A stretch of 64,000 bases of DNA, taken from NCBI GenBank assembly GCA_017633985.1, contig JAGBOF010000016.1, positions 1-64,000 of the forward strand, written 5' to 3'. The notes under the pieces were generated by a model. It saw only the letters and a program-made list of their open reading frames with translations. It was not told the DNA's origin and ran no database searches. Source of the DNA: Bacteroidales bacterium. GTDB taxonomy: Bacteria; Bacteroidota; Bacteroidia; Bacteroidales; P3. The position numbers and the translations under genes were made by a program. How positions within the stretch are numbered: the stretch's first letter is position 1; the number at the start of each line of letters is the position of its first letter. Positions 34,897-43,784 of the stretch are shown piece by piece.

Positions 34897-34904
34897 CAAA
34901 GATA
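34897..34904 (-). promoter_or_regulatory. -7 promoter element of cstA
   Basis: Minus-strand TATCTTTG, 43 bases before the ATG at 34854. Confidence 0.6.
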
Positions 34905-34948
34905 CAATTTTTTGTATAAAATTCTCATGACGGCGTCGGGGAAAATTA

Positions 34949-35011
34949 ATCTGCGATAATATTTTACTAATCTGCGACAATATTTTATTAATCTGCGTGA
35001 TTATTTTTACC
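34949..35011. repeat. Intergenic array of three 21-bp units
   Basis: Units at 34949, 34970 and 34991 start ATCTGCGA, ATCTGCGA and ATCTGCGT and are otherwise AT. The array lies between the divergent promoters of cstA and prfA. Confidence 0.85.
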
Positions 35012-35078
35012 CCTTGTAACAATATTGAAACATAACGGGTTAATTACTGCGCAAAATTACGTTTTATCGGACTGTTTT

Positions 35079-35109
35079 TTTGTTGTAACGGGAATTATTC
35101 GTAACTTTG
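35079..35109 (+). promoter_or_regulatory. Bacteroides-type promoter of prfA
   Basis: TTTG at 35079-35082, 19 bases, TAACTTTG at 35102-35109: a full consensus. The ATG at 35136 follows after 26 bases with AAAGGA 7-12 bases ahead. Confidence 0.8.
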
Positions 35110-35135
35110 CAAATTCAAATTACGAAAGGACCGTT

Positions 35136-36218
35136 ATGACTGATATGCTTGAAAAACTTGAAGCTATTAATAATAAATACCTTCAATTACAAGAAAAAAT
35201 CAATGACCCTGACATAATTAACGACATGAAGAATTATGTCAAACTTAACAAGGAATATAAGGATTTAGAACCTGTAATTGCTGCTTATAAGGAGTATAAA
35301 GACGTTCTTGCCAATATAGACAATGCCAAAGAGGTAATAGAGAACGAAAAAGACGAAGAATTCCGCGATATGGCGAAAGCCGAACTTACCGAATTCCAGC
35401 AAAAACAGGAGAAAATGGAAGAAGATATACGTCTGATGCTTATTCCTGCCGATCCGCAGGACGGCAAAAACGCTATATTCGAAATACGTGCCGGTACGGG
35501 AGGTGACGAAGCGAGTATATTCGCAGGTGACTTGTACCGTATGTATGTTAAATATTTTGAAAAAAGAGGTTGGAAAACCGAAATCGTGGATTATACGCCG
35601 GGAACCTCAGGCGGATACAAGGAAATAGTGGTTAATGTCAGCGGAAGGGACGGTGTGTACGGGCAGATGAAATACGAAAGCGGCGTTCACCGTGTACAAC
35701 GTGTTCCTCAAACGGAAACACAGGGCAGGGTTCATACTTCGGCAGCCAGTGTAGTGGTTTTACCTGAAGCGGAAGAGTTTGACGTGGATTTAAAGATGAG
35801 TGACATACGCAAAGATATATTCTGTGCCAGCGGCCCGGGCGGACAATCTGTCAATACTACATATTCCGCCATCCGTTTGACACATATACCTACGGGAATA
35901 GTTGTTTCTTGTCAGGATCAGAAGTCACAGGTAAAAAATCTGGAGAAAGCCATGACGGTATTGCGTACCCGTTTGTTTGAAAGGGAATATTCCAAATATC
36001 TTGAAGGAATAGCATCAAAAAGAAAAACGATGGTATCTACGGGAGACAGAAGTGCGAAAATACGTACCTATAACTATCCGCAAAGCCGTATAACCGACCA
36101 TCGTATTAATTGGACTATGTATAACCTTCCTGCGTTTATGGACGGTGATATTCAGGATTTGTTAGATGCTTTGCAACTTGCCGAAAATGCAGAAAGATTA
36201 AAAGAATCTTTGGAATAA
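35136..36218 (+). CDS. prfA: Peptide chain release factor 1
   Basis: 360 residues from [15 protein letters not shown], the usual RF1 length. RF1 reads UAA and UAG and triggers release of the finished protein; the GGQ motif is in [18 protein letters not shown] (about 229-246) and the PxT-type stop-codon reader region precedes it. It is RF1 rather than RF2 by its N terminus and uninterrupted frame without a programmed frameshift. An earlier in-frame ATG at 35025 lies upstream of the promoter and is rejected. Confidence 0.95.
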   Translation: MTDMLEKLEAINNKYLQLQEKINDPDIINDMKNYVKLNKEYKDLEPVIAAYKEYKDVLANIDNAKEVIENEKDEEFRDMAKAELTEFQQKQEKMEEDIRLMLIPADPQDGKNAIFEIRAGTGGDEASIFAGDLYRMYVKYFEKRGWKTEIVDYTPGTSGGYKEIVVNVSGRDGVYGQMKYESGVHRVQRVPQTETQGRVHTSAASVVVLPEAEEFDVDLKMSDIRKDIFCASGPGGQSVNTTYSAIRLTHIPTGIVVSCQDQKSQVKNLEKAMTVLRTRLFEREYSKYLEGIASKRKTMVSTGDRSAKIRTYNYPQSRITDHRINWTMYNLPAFMDGDIQDLLDALQLAENAERLKESLE

Positions 36219-36267
36219 AAATCACATTGTCAAAAAATAACTTTATACATTTCACCGTTTATTAGGT

Positions 36268-38601
36268 ATGAAAAAAATCAAAGTTATAGCTGCAATTTTG
36301 TTTACATTGTTTTATGTAAACGCATTTTCACAAACGGGAAATGCCGATATAGGCAAATGGAGAGACCATTTATCTTATTATTTTACGGGAGGTGTTGCTA
36401 AAGTTGATGACAGAATATTGGCAGTAGGGCAATCATCATTATTTTATTATGATGTAAAGACCAAGCAAATGGAGAAACTGACAAAAGTAAACGGTTTGTC
36501 CGACGCAGGTATCAGCACTACGGAATATGACAGTGTAACAAAATCTACGGTTATAACATACGAAAACTCTAATATTGACATTCTGCAAAACAATACCGTA
36601 TATAACATTCCTGATATAAAGAACAGAGCAATTGAAGGCAGCAAATCCATCAATCATATATACTTTTATGATAACAAAGCTTATCTTTCGTGCGGATTCG
36701 GCGTTGTCGTACTTGATTTATTACGTCATGAAATATATGATACGTGGTATTTAGGCGATAATTCCTCGGCAATAAAAGTCAATTGTATATATATAAACGA
36801 CACGGCAATATTTGCAGGAACCGTTAACGGATTACTGTATGCTGATAAGAACAGTAAAACTCTTGCAACGGGTGAATCATGGAAGAATAAGAATCTTTTC
36901 ACTGATAATAAGAACAAAGAAATAAACCATATTGTTCCTTTAACGCAAAAAGACTTATTGCTAAATATTCTTTACGACAATTCTTCCCATTCCGCCCTTG
37001 TAAAATATGACGGACAGAATATTGACACCGTTGATTCTGACAGTTATGTAGTAAATATGAAACGGTGCGGGGATTATATAGGTATAATAAACTATTTAAG
37101 CTTTAGTTTGTTTGACACTAATATGAATTCCGTCTATTACATCAGCGATGAGTGGTATCCTATAAACGGAGTAAGTTTATTGGTTAAAGACTTCGTTATT
37201 GACGGCACGTCATTATGGTTGTCCCATACATATTCGGGATTGATTCATCTGCCTGATTTTTTGGAGATGAGAACATGGGACAGAGAAATAATATTTCCTG
37301 ACGGTCCTAAATCCAACGATGTTTACGGACTTACATTTGATGATGACGGCAGACTGTATGTCGCACCGGGAGGTAAGAATGCATCAAATGAAAATAAAAT
37401 AAACGAAGGTAACGCTTATATTTATGACGGATTTTATTGGAAAGACTTGGATAAAGGCAATATAACCGCAGATATTTATGATGTACTAAAGATTGCAATT
37501 GACCCGAGAAACAAAAACCATCTTATGATGTCCACTTGGTGGAACGGCATTGTGGAAGTACTCAATGATACTATAATAAATATATATGACTCGTCCAATA
37601 CAGGAAATCTTTTGCAATTTCACGGATACAACTACCGTATTGCCGGAATAGGATACGACCGTGCGGGAAATCTGTTTGCCGCAAATTCATTGGTACCTTA
37701 CGGTTTTGTCTATCTTACTTCAAAAAATGAGTGGGGCAATTTCTTTACTGCATCATATATTCCTGATGACGAGATAAGAGGAATGACGCTGGATTATTTT
37801 TATTCATATAAACTTATCCATACCGTACAAAACAAAATTCTGGTAATAAACAATCAAGGAGAAATGACAATAATAAATCCTAATAACGGATCTTTATTGC
37901 AAACATCACAAGTAAATTGTTTAACACAAGATAAAAACGGAGAAATATGGGTAGGAACCGAAAAAGGAATTAAGGTTATTTATTCTTTGTACGATGCCTT
38001 TAACAACTCCAACGGTTCGGTATCCAATGTAGAATGTAACAATATCGTATACAGTGAAAACGGCATAGCACAGTATCTGTTGAGTTTTGAATACATCAAT
38101 TGCATCATGGTGGACGGAGCCAACCGTAAATGGATAGGTACCGAAAGAAACGGAATATATGTTTTAAGTGAGAACGGAGATAAAGAAATCTATCACTTTA
38201 CACTTGAAAACTCTCCGCTTTTGTCCAATAAAATTACTTGCATGGCACAAAATCCTAAAACAGGTGAAGTATTTATAGGAACGGACAGAGGACTGATGTC
38301 TTACAGAGCCGAAAGTCTTGAACCTGAAACAAAAGATATCTCCCTTACGGTATTTCCTAATCCTGTAAGGCCTGATTACGACGGATTAATTGCAATAAAA
38401 GGTTTTGTCAATGATTCAGACGTAAGAATCACCGATGCAAAAGGCCGTATGGTTGCCCATTTAAAATCTCTCGGAGGTCAGGCTGTTTGGGACGGACGTA
38501 ATTTCAAAGGACAAAAAGTTGCTTCAGGCGTATACTTCGTATTCGCTTCCGCAAATGAAGGCGAAAACACCACAACAGGCAAATTCCTTATAATAAGATA
38601 A
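36268..38601 (+). CDS. porZ: Type IX secretion surface protein PorZ
   Basis: 777 residues: signal peptide (MKKIKVIAAILFTLFYVNAFSQ), the PorZ opening IGKWRDHLSYYFTGGVAK, and two seven-bladed propellers built from two-component-regulator-type repeats (GLSDAGI, GEIWVGTEKGIKVI, GANRKWIGTERNGIYVL, GEVFIGTDRGLMSY), then a C-terminal sorting domain (VFPNPVRPDYDG to GKFLIIR, about 695-777). In Porphyromonas PorZ sits at the surface with the PorU sortase and delivers anionic lipopolysaccharide for cargo anchoring. Its stop overlaps the recO start by one base (TAATG), so the pair is translationally coupled. Confidence 0.92.
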   Translation: MKKIKVIAAILFTLFYVNAFSQTGNADIGKWRDHLSYYFTGGVAKVDDRILAVGQSSLFYYDVKTKQMEKLTKVNGLSDAGISTTEYDSVTKSTVITYENSNIDILQNNTVYNIPDIKNRAIEGSKSINHIYFYDNKAYLSCGFGVVVLDLLRHEIYDTWYLGDNSSAIKVNCIYINDTAIFAGTVNGLLYADKNSKTLATGESWKNKNLFTDNKNKEINHIVPLTQKDLLLNILYDNSSHSALVKYDGQNIDTVDSDSYVVNMKRCGDYIGIINYLSFSLFDTNMNSVYYISDEWYPINGVSLLVKDFVIDGTSLWLSHTYSGLIHLPDFLEMRTWDREIIFPDGPKSNDVYGLTFDDDGRLYVAPGGKNASNENKINEGNAYIYDGFYWKDLDKGNITADIYDVLKIAIDPRNKNHLMMSTWWNGIVEVLNDTIINIYDSSNTGNLLQFHGYNYRIAGIGYDRAGNLFAANSLVPYGFVYLTSKNEWGNFFTASYIPDDEIRGMTLDYFYSYKLIHTVQNKILVINNQGEMTIINPNNGSLLQTSQVNCLTQDKNGEIWVGTEKGIKVIYSLYDAFNNSNGSVSNVECNNIVYSENGIAQYLLSFEYINCIMVDGANRKWIGTERNGIYVLSENGDKEIYHFTLENSPLLSNKITCMAQNPKTGEVFIGTDRGLMSYRAESLEPETKDISLTVFPNPVRPDYDGLIAIKGFVNDSDVRITDAKGRMVAHLKSLGGQAVWDGRNFKGQKVASGVYFVFASANEGENTTTGKFLIIR

Positions 38602-39320
38602 TGATTGTAAGCACCTCTGGCATTGTTCTTAAAGCCGTACCGTATAAAGAAAGCAGCACTATAACATCGGTATTGACAAAAGAATTCGGATTAAAATCTT
38701 ATATTATCAAAGGCGGAAGAAAAAAAAACGCAACTGTAAAATCCAACTTCTTTCAACCGCTGCAAATATTATCACTTGTAGTATACGACAACAACAAGTC
38801 TGCTTTACAACAAATAAAAGAATGCAGCATTGAAGAAGATTTGACCCCGATCAGATGCAATATAATCAAAACATCCTTAACGTTTTTTATTACCGAAATT
38901 CTTAATTTATCATTAAAAGAAAACAATCCCGGTGACGGGCTTTTTGAATTCGTAAAAAACAATATTACACTGATAAATAACAGTGACAGTAAATTTTTAA
39001 AAGACGTTCATATATATTTTCTGTACAATTTAGCCTGTATTCTGGGTTTTGCTCCGCTGAATAACTACTCAGGGAAGACGAAATATTTTGATTTACCCAA
39101 AGGTTGCTTTACCGATAAGAAAGATTTGCAGACTTTAAATACCGAATCATCGTTACTGCTACATCGATATATTATAAATGTATCCGACAGTTACTGCCCA
39201 TTTACGGAAAATTCCGCTGAAAGAAATAATCTTCTACAAACAATGATCTTCTTCTTTGAACATCATATCACCAATCAAAAACGCATACAATCGCATAAAA
39301 TACTTCATGATTTGTTATAA
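38601..39320 (+). CDS. recO: DNA repair protein RecO
   Basis: 239 residues. RecO loads RecA at single-strand gaps with RecR. The N-terminal OB fold has the family look (STSGIVLKAVPYKESSTITSVLTKEFG; LKSYIIKGGRKKNA, about 4-45), followed by a helical domain. The zinc-finger cysteines found in some RecO proteins are mostly absent, as in other Bacteroidota. ATG overlaps the porZ stop codon. It converges on the DUF4301 gene 9 bases later. Confidence 0.92.
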   Translation: MIVSTSGIVLKAVPYKESSTITSVLTKEFGLKSYIIKGGRKKNATVKSNFFQPLQILSLVVYDNNKSALQQIKECSIEEDLTPIRCNIIKTSLTFFITEILNLSLKENNPGDGLFEFVKNNITLINNSDSKFLKDVHIYFLYNLACILGFAPLNNYSGKTKYFDLPKGCFTDKKDLQTLNTESSLLLHRYIINVSDSYCPFTENSAERNNLLQTMIFFFEHHITNQKRIQSHKILHDLL

Positions 39321-39329
39321 CCGCTAGGT

Positions 39330-40865
39330 TTATTGATGGGCTTTTTTTAATAAATCATTCAAAGTTTTAACTGGATTGAATGTCTCCAAAGGAACCTCAA
39401 CAAAAACAGTAAGCCAATCCGCCATTGCACCGTTCCACAAACCCGGACGTTCCATTGCTTTTATTGTTTGTCCCTGATAAGACTTCTCGGATATAAATCC
39501 TGTTGAAGCGTCTATATATTTTAACAAGTCGAACTTCTTTCCCTGCCAATCCTTAATTGACACTACCAAATCAACGGGATTGAAATGTGTTGCAGACATA
39601 AAAATATTTCTTTGTTTCGGATTATTGATATTCACCTGTGCTTTCTCCACTATCTGCAATGACACGCCGTACATATTCTCGGTATAAAAAGGACCGCCTC
39701 CCGGTTCTCCTGTATTTCTTACCATACCGCAAACTCTCAACGGACGGTTTATTAAATCCATAAGATAATGTTTATAGGCAGTAAGCGTAGGAAATTCAGT
39801 ATGATTTTTCATATTCGGTATCTGCAAATGACGGTTTATTGTCTGTGCAATGCAAACCAAGTCCTGTTTTGTCAGTCCGCGTTGCTTAAGCTTGTTCATC
39901 ATGGAACCTATCTTCTGTTTCAAACCTATCAACACGCCTGCCAACAATTCTTTATGAAACACCGTTGATTGCATGTACTGCGAAGATATATTATCTATAT
40001 TTTTTATAAAAATAATATCGGCATCCAAATCATTCAGATTACTTATCAAAGCTCCGTGTCCCGACGGTCTGAACAGCAAATGCCCGTCAGTATCTCTGAA
40101 AAGAGTGTTATCGGTATTCACTGCCAAAGTATCTGTCGAATGTTTCTGAAAGGAAAAATCAACATTATACTTTATTCCGTATTTTTGTTCGTAAACGGGT
40201 ACGCATTTTCTTTTCAATTCTTCAAAGCCTTGTAAGTGTTCTTCGGTAACTGTAAAATGCACATTAGCCTGATTGGCGGAACAAGTATAAAAATAAGCTT
40301 CCTCAAGATGTTGTTCAAAGGCAGTTACTGCTTGTTTGCCGTCTTCACTTTTGTGAAACAATATCCAAGCCTTCGGATACTTACCGTAATTCAATCCTTT
40401 ATCCGTCAAAATAAACTCTATAATCGTTTTATAATCCTTATTATTTATACAATCTTCTACGGACAAAGACTGTCTTGCCATACATTGGGAAAGTTCTCCG
40501 TAAAAAGCAAATTTTTCTATATTGTTTATTGTCTGCTCTGCTGTCGGGAAATCAGAAAGAGGCGTAGACTGTTCATCTTTATATTCATTTAAAAATGTAT
40601 ACAAATCTTTCATCATTCTTGTTGCCGCACCCGATGCCGGCACAAACTTCATTATTGAGTATTTATCCTTATTATCTTCAAACAACTTAACAAATTCAGC
40701 CGTTTGCTTGGCATCATACACACGTATACCTTTTCTTACGGTGGCTGCCTCCTGCAAATATATATAAGGAAAACCGTTTATAAAATTTTCCGTTTGCTGC
40801 TGTGCTTCGCTTTGGGATATTCCGCGGCTTTTAAGTTGCGACAAATCGCTTTTTGTAAATTCCAT
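39330..40865 (-). CDS. DUF4301 family protein
   Basis: 511 residues, cytoplasmic, no signal peptide. Opens MEFTKSDLSQLKSRGIS and contains KFVPASGAATRMMKDL (about 76-91), LFRPSGHGALISNLNDLDADIIFIKNIDN and GMVRNTGEPGGGPF, reminiscent of nucleotidyl- or sugar-1-phosphate-transferase signatures. The family is restricted largely to Bacteroidota and its activity is not established. It is monocistronic, with a TAATTTTG element 17 bases upstream. Confidence 0.9.
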   Translation of the reverse strand: MEFTKSDLSQLKSRGISQSEAQQQTENFINGFPYIYLQEAATVRKGIRVYDAKQTAEFVKLFEDNKDKYSIMKFVPASGAATRMMKDLYTFLNEYKDEQSTPLSDFPTAEQTINNIEKFAFYGELSQCMARQSLSVEDCINNKDYKTIIEFILTDKGLNYGKYPKAWILFHKSEDGKQAVTAFEQHLEEAYFYTCSANQANVHFTVTEEHLQGFEELKRKCVPVYEQKYGIKYNVDFSFQKHSTDTLAVNTDNTLFRDTDGHLLFRPSGHGALISNLNDLDADIIFIKNIDNISSQYMQSTVFHKELLAGVLIGLKQKIGSMMNKLKQRGLTKQDLVCIAQTINRHLQIPNMKNHTEFPTLTAYKHYLMDLINRPLRVCGMVRNTGEPGGGPFYTENMYGVSLQIVEKAQVNINNPKQRNIFMSATHFNPVDLVVSIKDWQGKKFDLLKYIDASTGFISEKSYQGQTIKAMERPGLWNGAMADWLTVFVEVPLETFNPVKTLNDLLKKAHQ

Positions 40866-40881
40866 ATATTAAATGTTTTTT

Positions 40882-40889
40882 ACAAAATT
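40882..40889 (-). promoter_or_regulatory. -7 promoter element of the DUF4301 gene
   Basis: Minus-strand TAATTTTG, 17 bases before the ATG at 40865. Confidence 0.5.
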
Positions 40890-40957
40890 ATGAAAAATTA
40901 TTAAATGCAAGATTTTTTATGCGTAAAAATTTAATTATTTATGCATTTATTTTTCAT

Positions 40958-41019
40958 AAACAGCGATAATTTGACATCTAAACAGCGATAATTTCTTTCT
41001 GAAAGACAATAATTTTTTC
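40958..41019. repeat. Degenerate 21/22-bp repeat upstream of the nitroreductase
   Basis: AACAGCGATAATTT occurs at about 40959 and 40981, and a decayed AAAGACAATAATTT at 41002. The spacing is 22 then 21. The CAGCGATAA core matches the complement of the CTGCG intergenic repeat family. Confidence 0.55.
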
Positions 41020-41027
41020 TAACTTTG
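41020..41027 (+). promoter_or_regulatory. -7 promoter element of the nitroreductase gene
   Basis: TAACTTTG 24 bases before the ATG at 41052. Confidence 0.6.
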
Positions 41028-41051
41028 CAAAAATAAAAACAAATATACGAT

Positions 41052-41582
41052 ATGGAGAATCAAGTTTTATATGCTTTAAAGCACAGAAGGAGTATAAGAA
41101 AATACAGACCTGAACAAATCACCGACGAAGAACTTAATGCGGTACTTGAAGCGGGAACTTACGCACCGACAGGTCACAACAAACAGGATTTATGGATTGT
41201 TGCAGTGCAAAACCAAGCGATCAAATCGCAGCTTATAAGGATGAATGCCGCAATAATGGGCACTGATACCAATCCTTATTATGACGCCCCGACGATAGTA
41301 TTGGTTTTCGGCTCTTTGATGTCCGAAAATCCGAATACAATACAAAACGGCAGTCTGATTTTAGGCAATATGATGAATGCTGCATACGCAATCGGTCTGG
41401 GCAGTTGCTGGATTAACCGCGAAATTGAGATGTTTCAAACCGATGAAGGCAAAGAACTGATAAAACAATTCGGATTACCTGACAATGTTATGGGAATAGG
41501 CGCCATTGCATTGGGTTATCCTGTCAAAAACCCCGAAAAAGCATTGCCGAGAAAGGAAAATTACTATCGTATTATAAAATAA
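41052..41582 (+). CDS. Nitroreductase family protein
   Basis: 176 residues. FMN-dependent reductase of nitro- or quinone-type compounds using NAD(P)H. RRSIRKYRPEQITDEEL (13-29) is the FMN-phosphate-binding start; APTGHNKQ (38-45) and GIGAIALGYP near the C terminus are typical. Physiological substrate unknown. Monocistronic, ending at a 13-bp stem terminator. Confidence 0.93.
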   Translation: MENQVLYALKHRRSIRKYRPEQITDEELNAVLEAGTYAPTGHNKQDLWIVAVQNQAIKSQLIRMNAAIMGTDTNPYYDAPTIVLVFGSLMSENPNTIQNGSLILGNMMNAAYAIGLGSCWINREIEMFQTDEGKELIKQFGLPDNVMGIGAIALGYPVKNPEKALPRKENYYRIIK

Positions 41583-41605
41583 GACGACAATTAAACACAG
41601 TTTTT

Positions 41606-41655
41606 AATACCCGTATTGTTACTTAATTTTTGTATTATGCAGCAATACGGGTATT
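41606..41655. terminator. Bidirectional stem-loop between convergent genes
   Basis: AATACCCGTATTG (41606-41618) pairs exactly with CAATACGGGTATT (41643-41655) over 13 bp with a 24-base loop; T-rich sequence flanks both sides. It separates the nitroreductase and HD genes. Confidence 0.7.
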
Positions 41656-41671
41656 TGTCTTACCCCTGCCG

Positions 41672-42910
41672 CTATATTTCGTAATAATAAAACTTGCTTA
41701 TCTCCTTTTTCAAAAAGGCTTCATCCAATTGATCGCTTGCCTGATGGATTCCTTTTACTTGTCCGTCTTTGAAAAGAATATTAATCTGCTGGTCATTGAA
41801 TGAATACGCACGGTTATGCATCTGTCCCGCAGTGGTAAAATAACGTGTTATGTCTTCAAAAGAAAATCCCTGGTCTTTATGTTTGTCAAACAAATGCTGA
41901 CGGAGTCCGTTCAACTCTTCGTCGGTGTATTGTGTTGTTTTAACGTACATCTTTCCTATATTACGGTTCATAAGCGAACAAGCCAAAAACGAAAGTATCT
42001 TATCATCATGGCACGACCATGTTTTAACGGCACTCCATATATCCGTATCGTCCAGATGTATGAACTTATCCAAAGCCTGTGCATTGTCAACATCCTGCAC
42101 TCCGTTTTTAAGGAAATAATACAAATTCTGACTTATCGGATATTTCATTATATTCAAACTATCCTTCATTGCCAAATCCTTGGCACGCTGAAGAATATTA
42201 CGCAACAGACAATCGGCACCGACAACAGTCTTATGCATATACACCTGCCAATACATAAGACGGCGTGATATGATAAACTTTTCTATACTGTACACGCCCT
42301 TTTGATCAACCACCAACTCGTCGCCGTAAACCGAAAACATATTCATTATTCTGTCCGTACCAATAACGCCTTCACTCACTCCTGTGAAAAAACTGTCCCT
42401 TGTAAGATAGTCCAACCTGTCTATATCCACTTGTGAAGACACTAACTGGTGCAAAAACTTCTTCTTATAAGTATTGTCAAATATCTCTATTACCTGCTGA
42501 TCGCAATTGAGTTTTTGCATTATAAGTCTTGAAACTTCTTCGTGATGGCAGGAGAAGAAAAAATGTTCCAAACAATGAGAGAAAGGCGAATGCCCGCTGT
42601 CGTGAAGCAATATTGCCTGCAATGTCCATTCATATTCTTCGTCCGTTATCTGATATCCTTTTTGTCTTAAGCCGTCCAATGCCCTTGTCATCAAGAACAT
42701 CGCACCTATTGAATGGGAAAAACGGGTGTGTTCAGCCCCCGGATAAACCAAATTGGAAAGTCCCAACTGTTTGATGCGTCTTAAACGCTGCACATACGGA
42801 CTTTGAATCAGATTATATATACTCTCCGACGGTATTTTGATAAATCCGTAAACAGGATCGTTGATTATTTTCAGCTTGTTGTCCACTTGTTTTTGCAATA
42901 TGTGATACAT
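41672..42910 (-). CDS. HD domain phosphohydrolase
   Basis: 412 residues, cytoplasmic. The metal-binding HD residues are in HTRFSHSIGAM (about 61-71), LLHDSGHSPFSH (about 100-111) and VDIDRLDYLTRDS (about 165-177), arranged as in the SAMHD1/dGTPase-like family. Enzymes of this group cleave phosphate from nucleotides, often dNTPs; the substrate here is unproven. QRLRRIKQLGLSNLVYPGAEHTRFSHS gives the family's characteristic stretch before the first histidine (split here for reading: QRLRRIKQLGL, SNLVYPGAEHTRFSHS). Confidence 0.92.
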   Translation of the reverse strand: MYHILQKQVDNKLKIINDPVYGFIKIPSESIYNLIQSPYVQRLRRIKQLGLSNLVYPGAEHTRFSHSIGAMFLMTRALDGLRQKGYQITDEEYEWTLQAILLHDSGHSPFSHCLEHFFFSCHHEEVSRLIMQKLNCDQQVIEIFDNTYKKKFLHQLVSSQVDIDRLDYLTRDSFFTGVSEGVIGTDRIMNMFSVYGDELVVDQKGVYSIEKFIISRRLMYWQVYMHKTVVGADCLLRNILQRAKDLAMKDSLNIMKYPISQNLYYFLKNGVQDVDNAQALDKFIHLDDTDIWSAVKTWSCHDDKILSFLACSLMNRNIGKMYVKTTQYTDEELNGLRQHLFDKHKDQGFSFEDITRYFTTAGQMHNRAYSFNDQQINILFKDGQVKGIHQASDQLDEAFLKKEISKFYYYEI

Positions 42911-42914
42911 AAAA

Positions 42915-42944
42915 TGCAGTATGTAACCTCTGATTCATACTGCA
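42915..42944 (-). terminator. Terminator after the 42966-43400 gene
   Basis: TGCAGTATG and CATACTGCA form a 9-bp stem with a 12-base loop, followed on the minus strand by TTTTA. It separates the small barrel gene from the HD gene. Confidence 0.55.
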
Positions 42945-42965
42945 CTTTAATCCGTGAATAATATC

Positions 42966-43400
42966 TTACCAAACGTATTTTACAGACAATCCCAATCCTT
43001 TGGCATAGAACCGCGAAGAAGGTATCAACTCCAAAGAAGGGGTCCAATCCAAGGATATAGTAAAGGGAATATCATTCGGAAGATGCCATTCAATACCTAT
43101 AACACCGTCAAGTCCCAATCCGAAACCGCTGTCATCGTCTTTACCCCAAACACCTACGTTGGCACCTAAACCGTAATACAAATGAAATCCGTTTCCAAGT
43201 TCTTTATCCCATTCGTACAGTCCTAAAACACGGAACCCGTGATCGTGAAAATCCATTACAGCTTCGTAATTGGTTGCACCGTTATACTTTTTAATGTTCA
43301 AACCGTAATCCCAACCGGCTTTAACGCCCACTCCCCATTGCTGCGCATTCACTCCTACTGCCGTAAAAGCAATGGCAAGCAATACAATCATTTTTTTCAT
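42966..43400 (-). CDS. Small outer-membrane beta-barrel protein
   Basis: 144 residues from MKKMIVLLAIAFTAVGVNAQ, a signal peptide; the longer in-frame start at 43427 adds a charged stretch before it. The mature part shows amphipathic strands (WGVGVKAGWDYGLNI; FHLYYGLGANVGVWG; PFTISLDWTPSLELIP) and an aromatic end (LSVKYVW), matching an eight-stranded barrel of the OmpX/OmpW size. Function unknown. Preceded by a minus-strand TAACTTTG element. Confidence 0.75.
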   Translation of the reverse strand: MKKMIVLLAIAFTAVGVNAQQWGVGVKAGWDYGLNIKKYNGATNYEAVMDFHDHGFRVLGLYEWDKELGNGFHLYYGLGANVGVWGKDDDSGFGLGLDGVIGIEWHLPNDIPFTISLDWTPSLELIPSSRFYAKGLGLSVKYVW

Positions 43401-43432
43401 CTTTCTGTCAGTTATTTTAATTATCACTCAAT

Positions 43433-43448
43433 TAACTTTGCAAAGTTA
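43433..43448. promoter_or_regulatory. Perfect palindrome made of two opposed -7 elements
   Basis: TAACTTTGCAAAGTTA contains TAACTTTG on both strands. The minus-strand copy serves the barrel gene (33 bases before the ATG at 43400). On the plus strand no gene follows until pdxJ, which has its own element. Confidence 0.6.
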
Positions 43449-43615
43449 AGTAAAATTTTTTCCATATATACCGCCTGCCGGATTTTTTTAAAAAGGATAT
43501 AACTTTTTCTATGCTTTAAAAGGTGTTTTCAAGGCTTAAAAACGCAAAAATTTTACTACTTCCTAACTCACTGATTCTGCGTTATTTGACAACATGATAA
43601 CATACCGTCAAAAAA

Positions 43616-43699
43616 AGACGCCGTTTCAGCAAATTATTCTGCGTGATTAATAAAATAATACGGCGTTTTAATATTTTTTTACGGCGTCTTTTTTCGGCG
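43616..43699. repeat. Intergenic array of four 21-bp units
   Basis: Units at 43616 (GACGCCGTTT core), 43637 (CTGCGTGATTAA), 43658 (ACGGCGTTTTAA) and 43679 (ACGGCGTCTTTT). The gap 43449-43784 otherwise holds the pdxJ promoter and AT-rich sequence. Confidence 0.8.
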
Positions 43700-43747
43700 G
43701 TGTATTTAATATTTCTTTTTTAACTGTGTTATTACAACTTTTTGTCT

Positions 43748-43755
43748 TAATTTTG
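43748..43755 (+). promoter_or_regulatory. -7 promoter element of pdxJ
   Basis: TAATTTTG 29 bases before the ATG at 43785. Confidence 0.55.
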
Positions 43756-43784
43756 CAGTCTGAAAACGGAAAACATATACAAAA

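Noticed and set aside
34855..35022. Extension of cstA through the repeat array
   Set aside because: This stretch translates the 21-bp array into INKILSQ-type repeats and includes the cstA promoter element; the family start is at 34854.
35025..35135. N-terminal extension of prfA
   Set aside because: The upstream ATG at 35025 precedes a full consensus promoter at 35079-35109, so it cannot be in the transcript; RF1 length fits the start at 35136.
43449..43784. Short plus-strand gene between the palindrome and pdxJ
   Set aside because: No convincing frame with a start was seen; the gap is AT-rich and mostly the 21-bp array.
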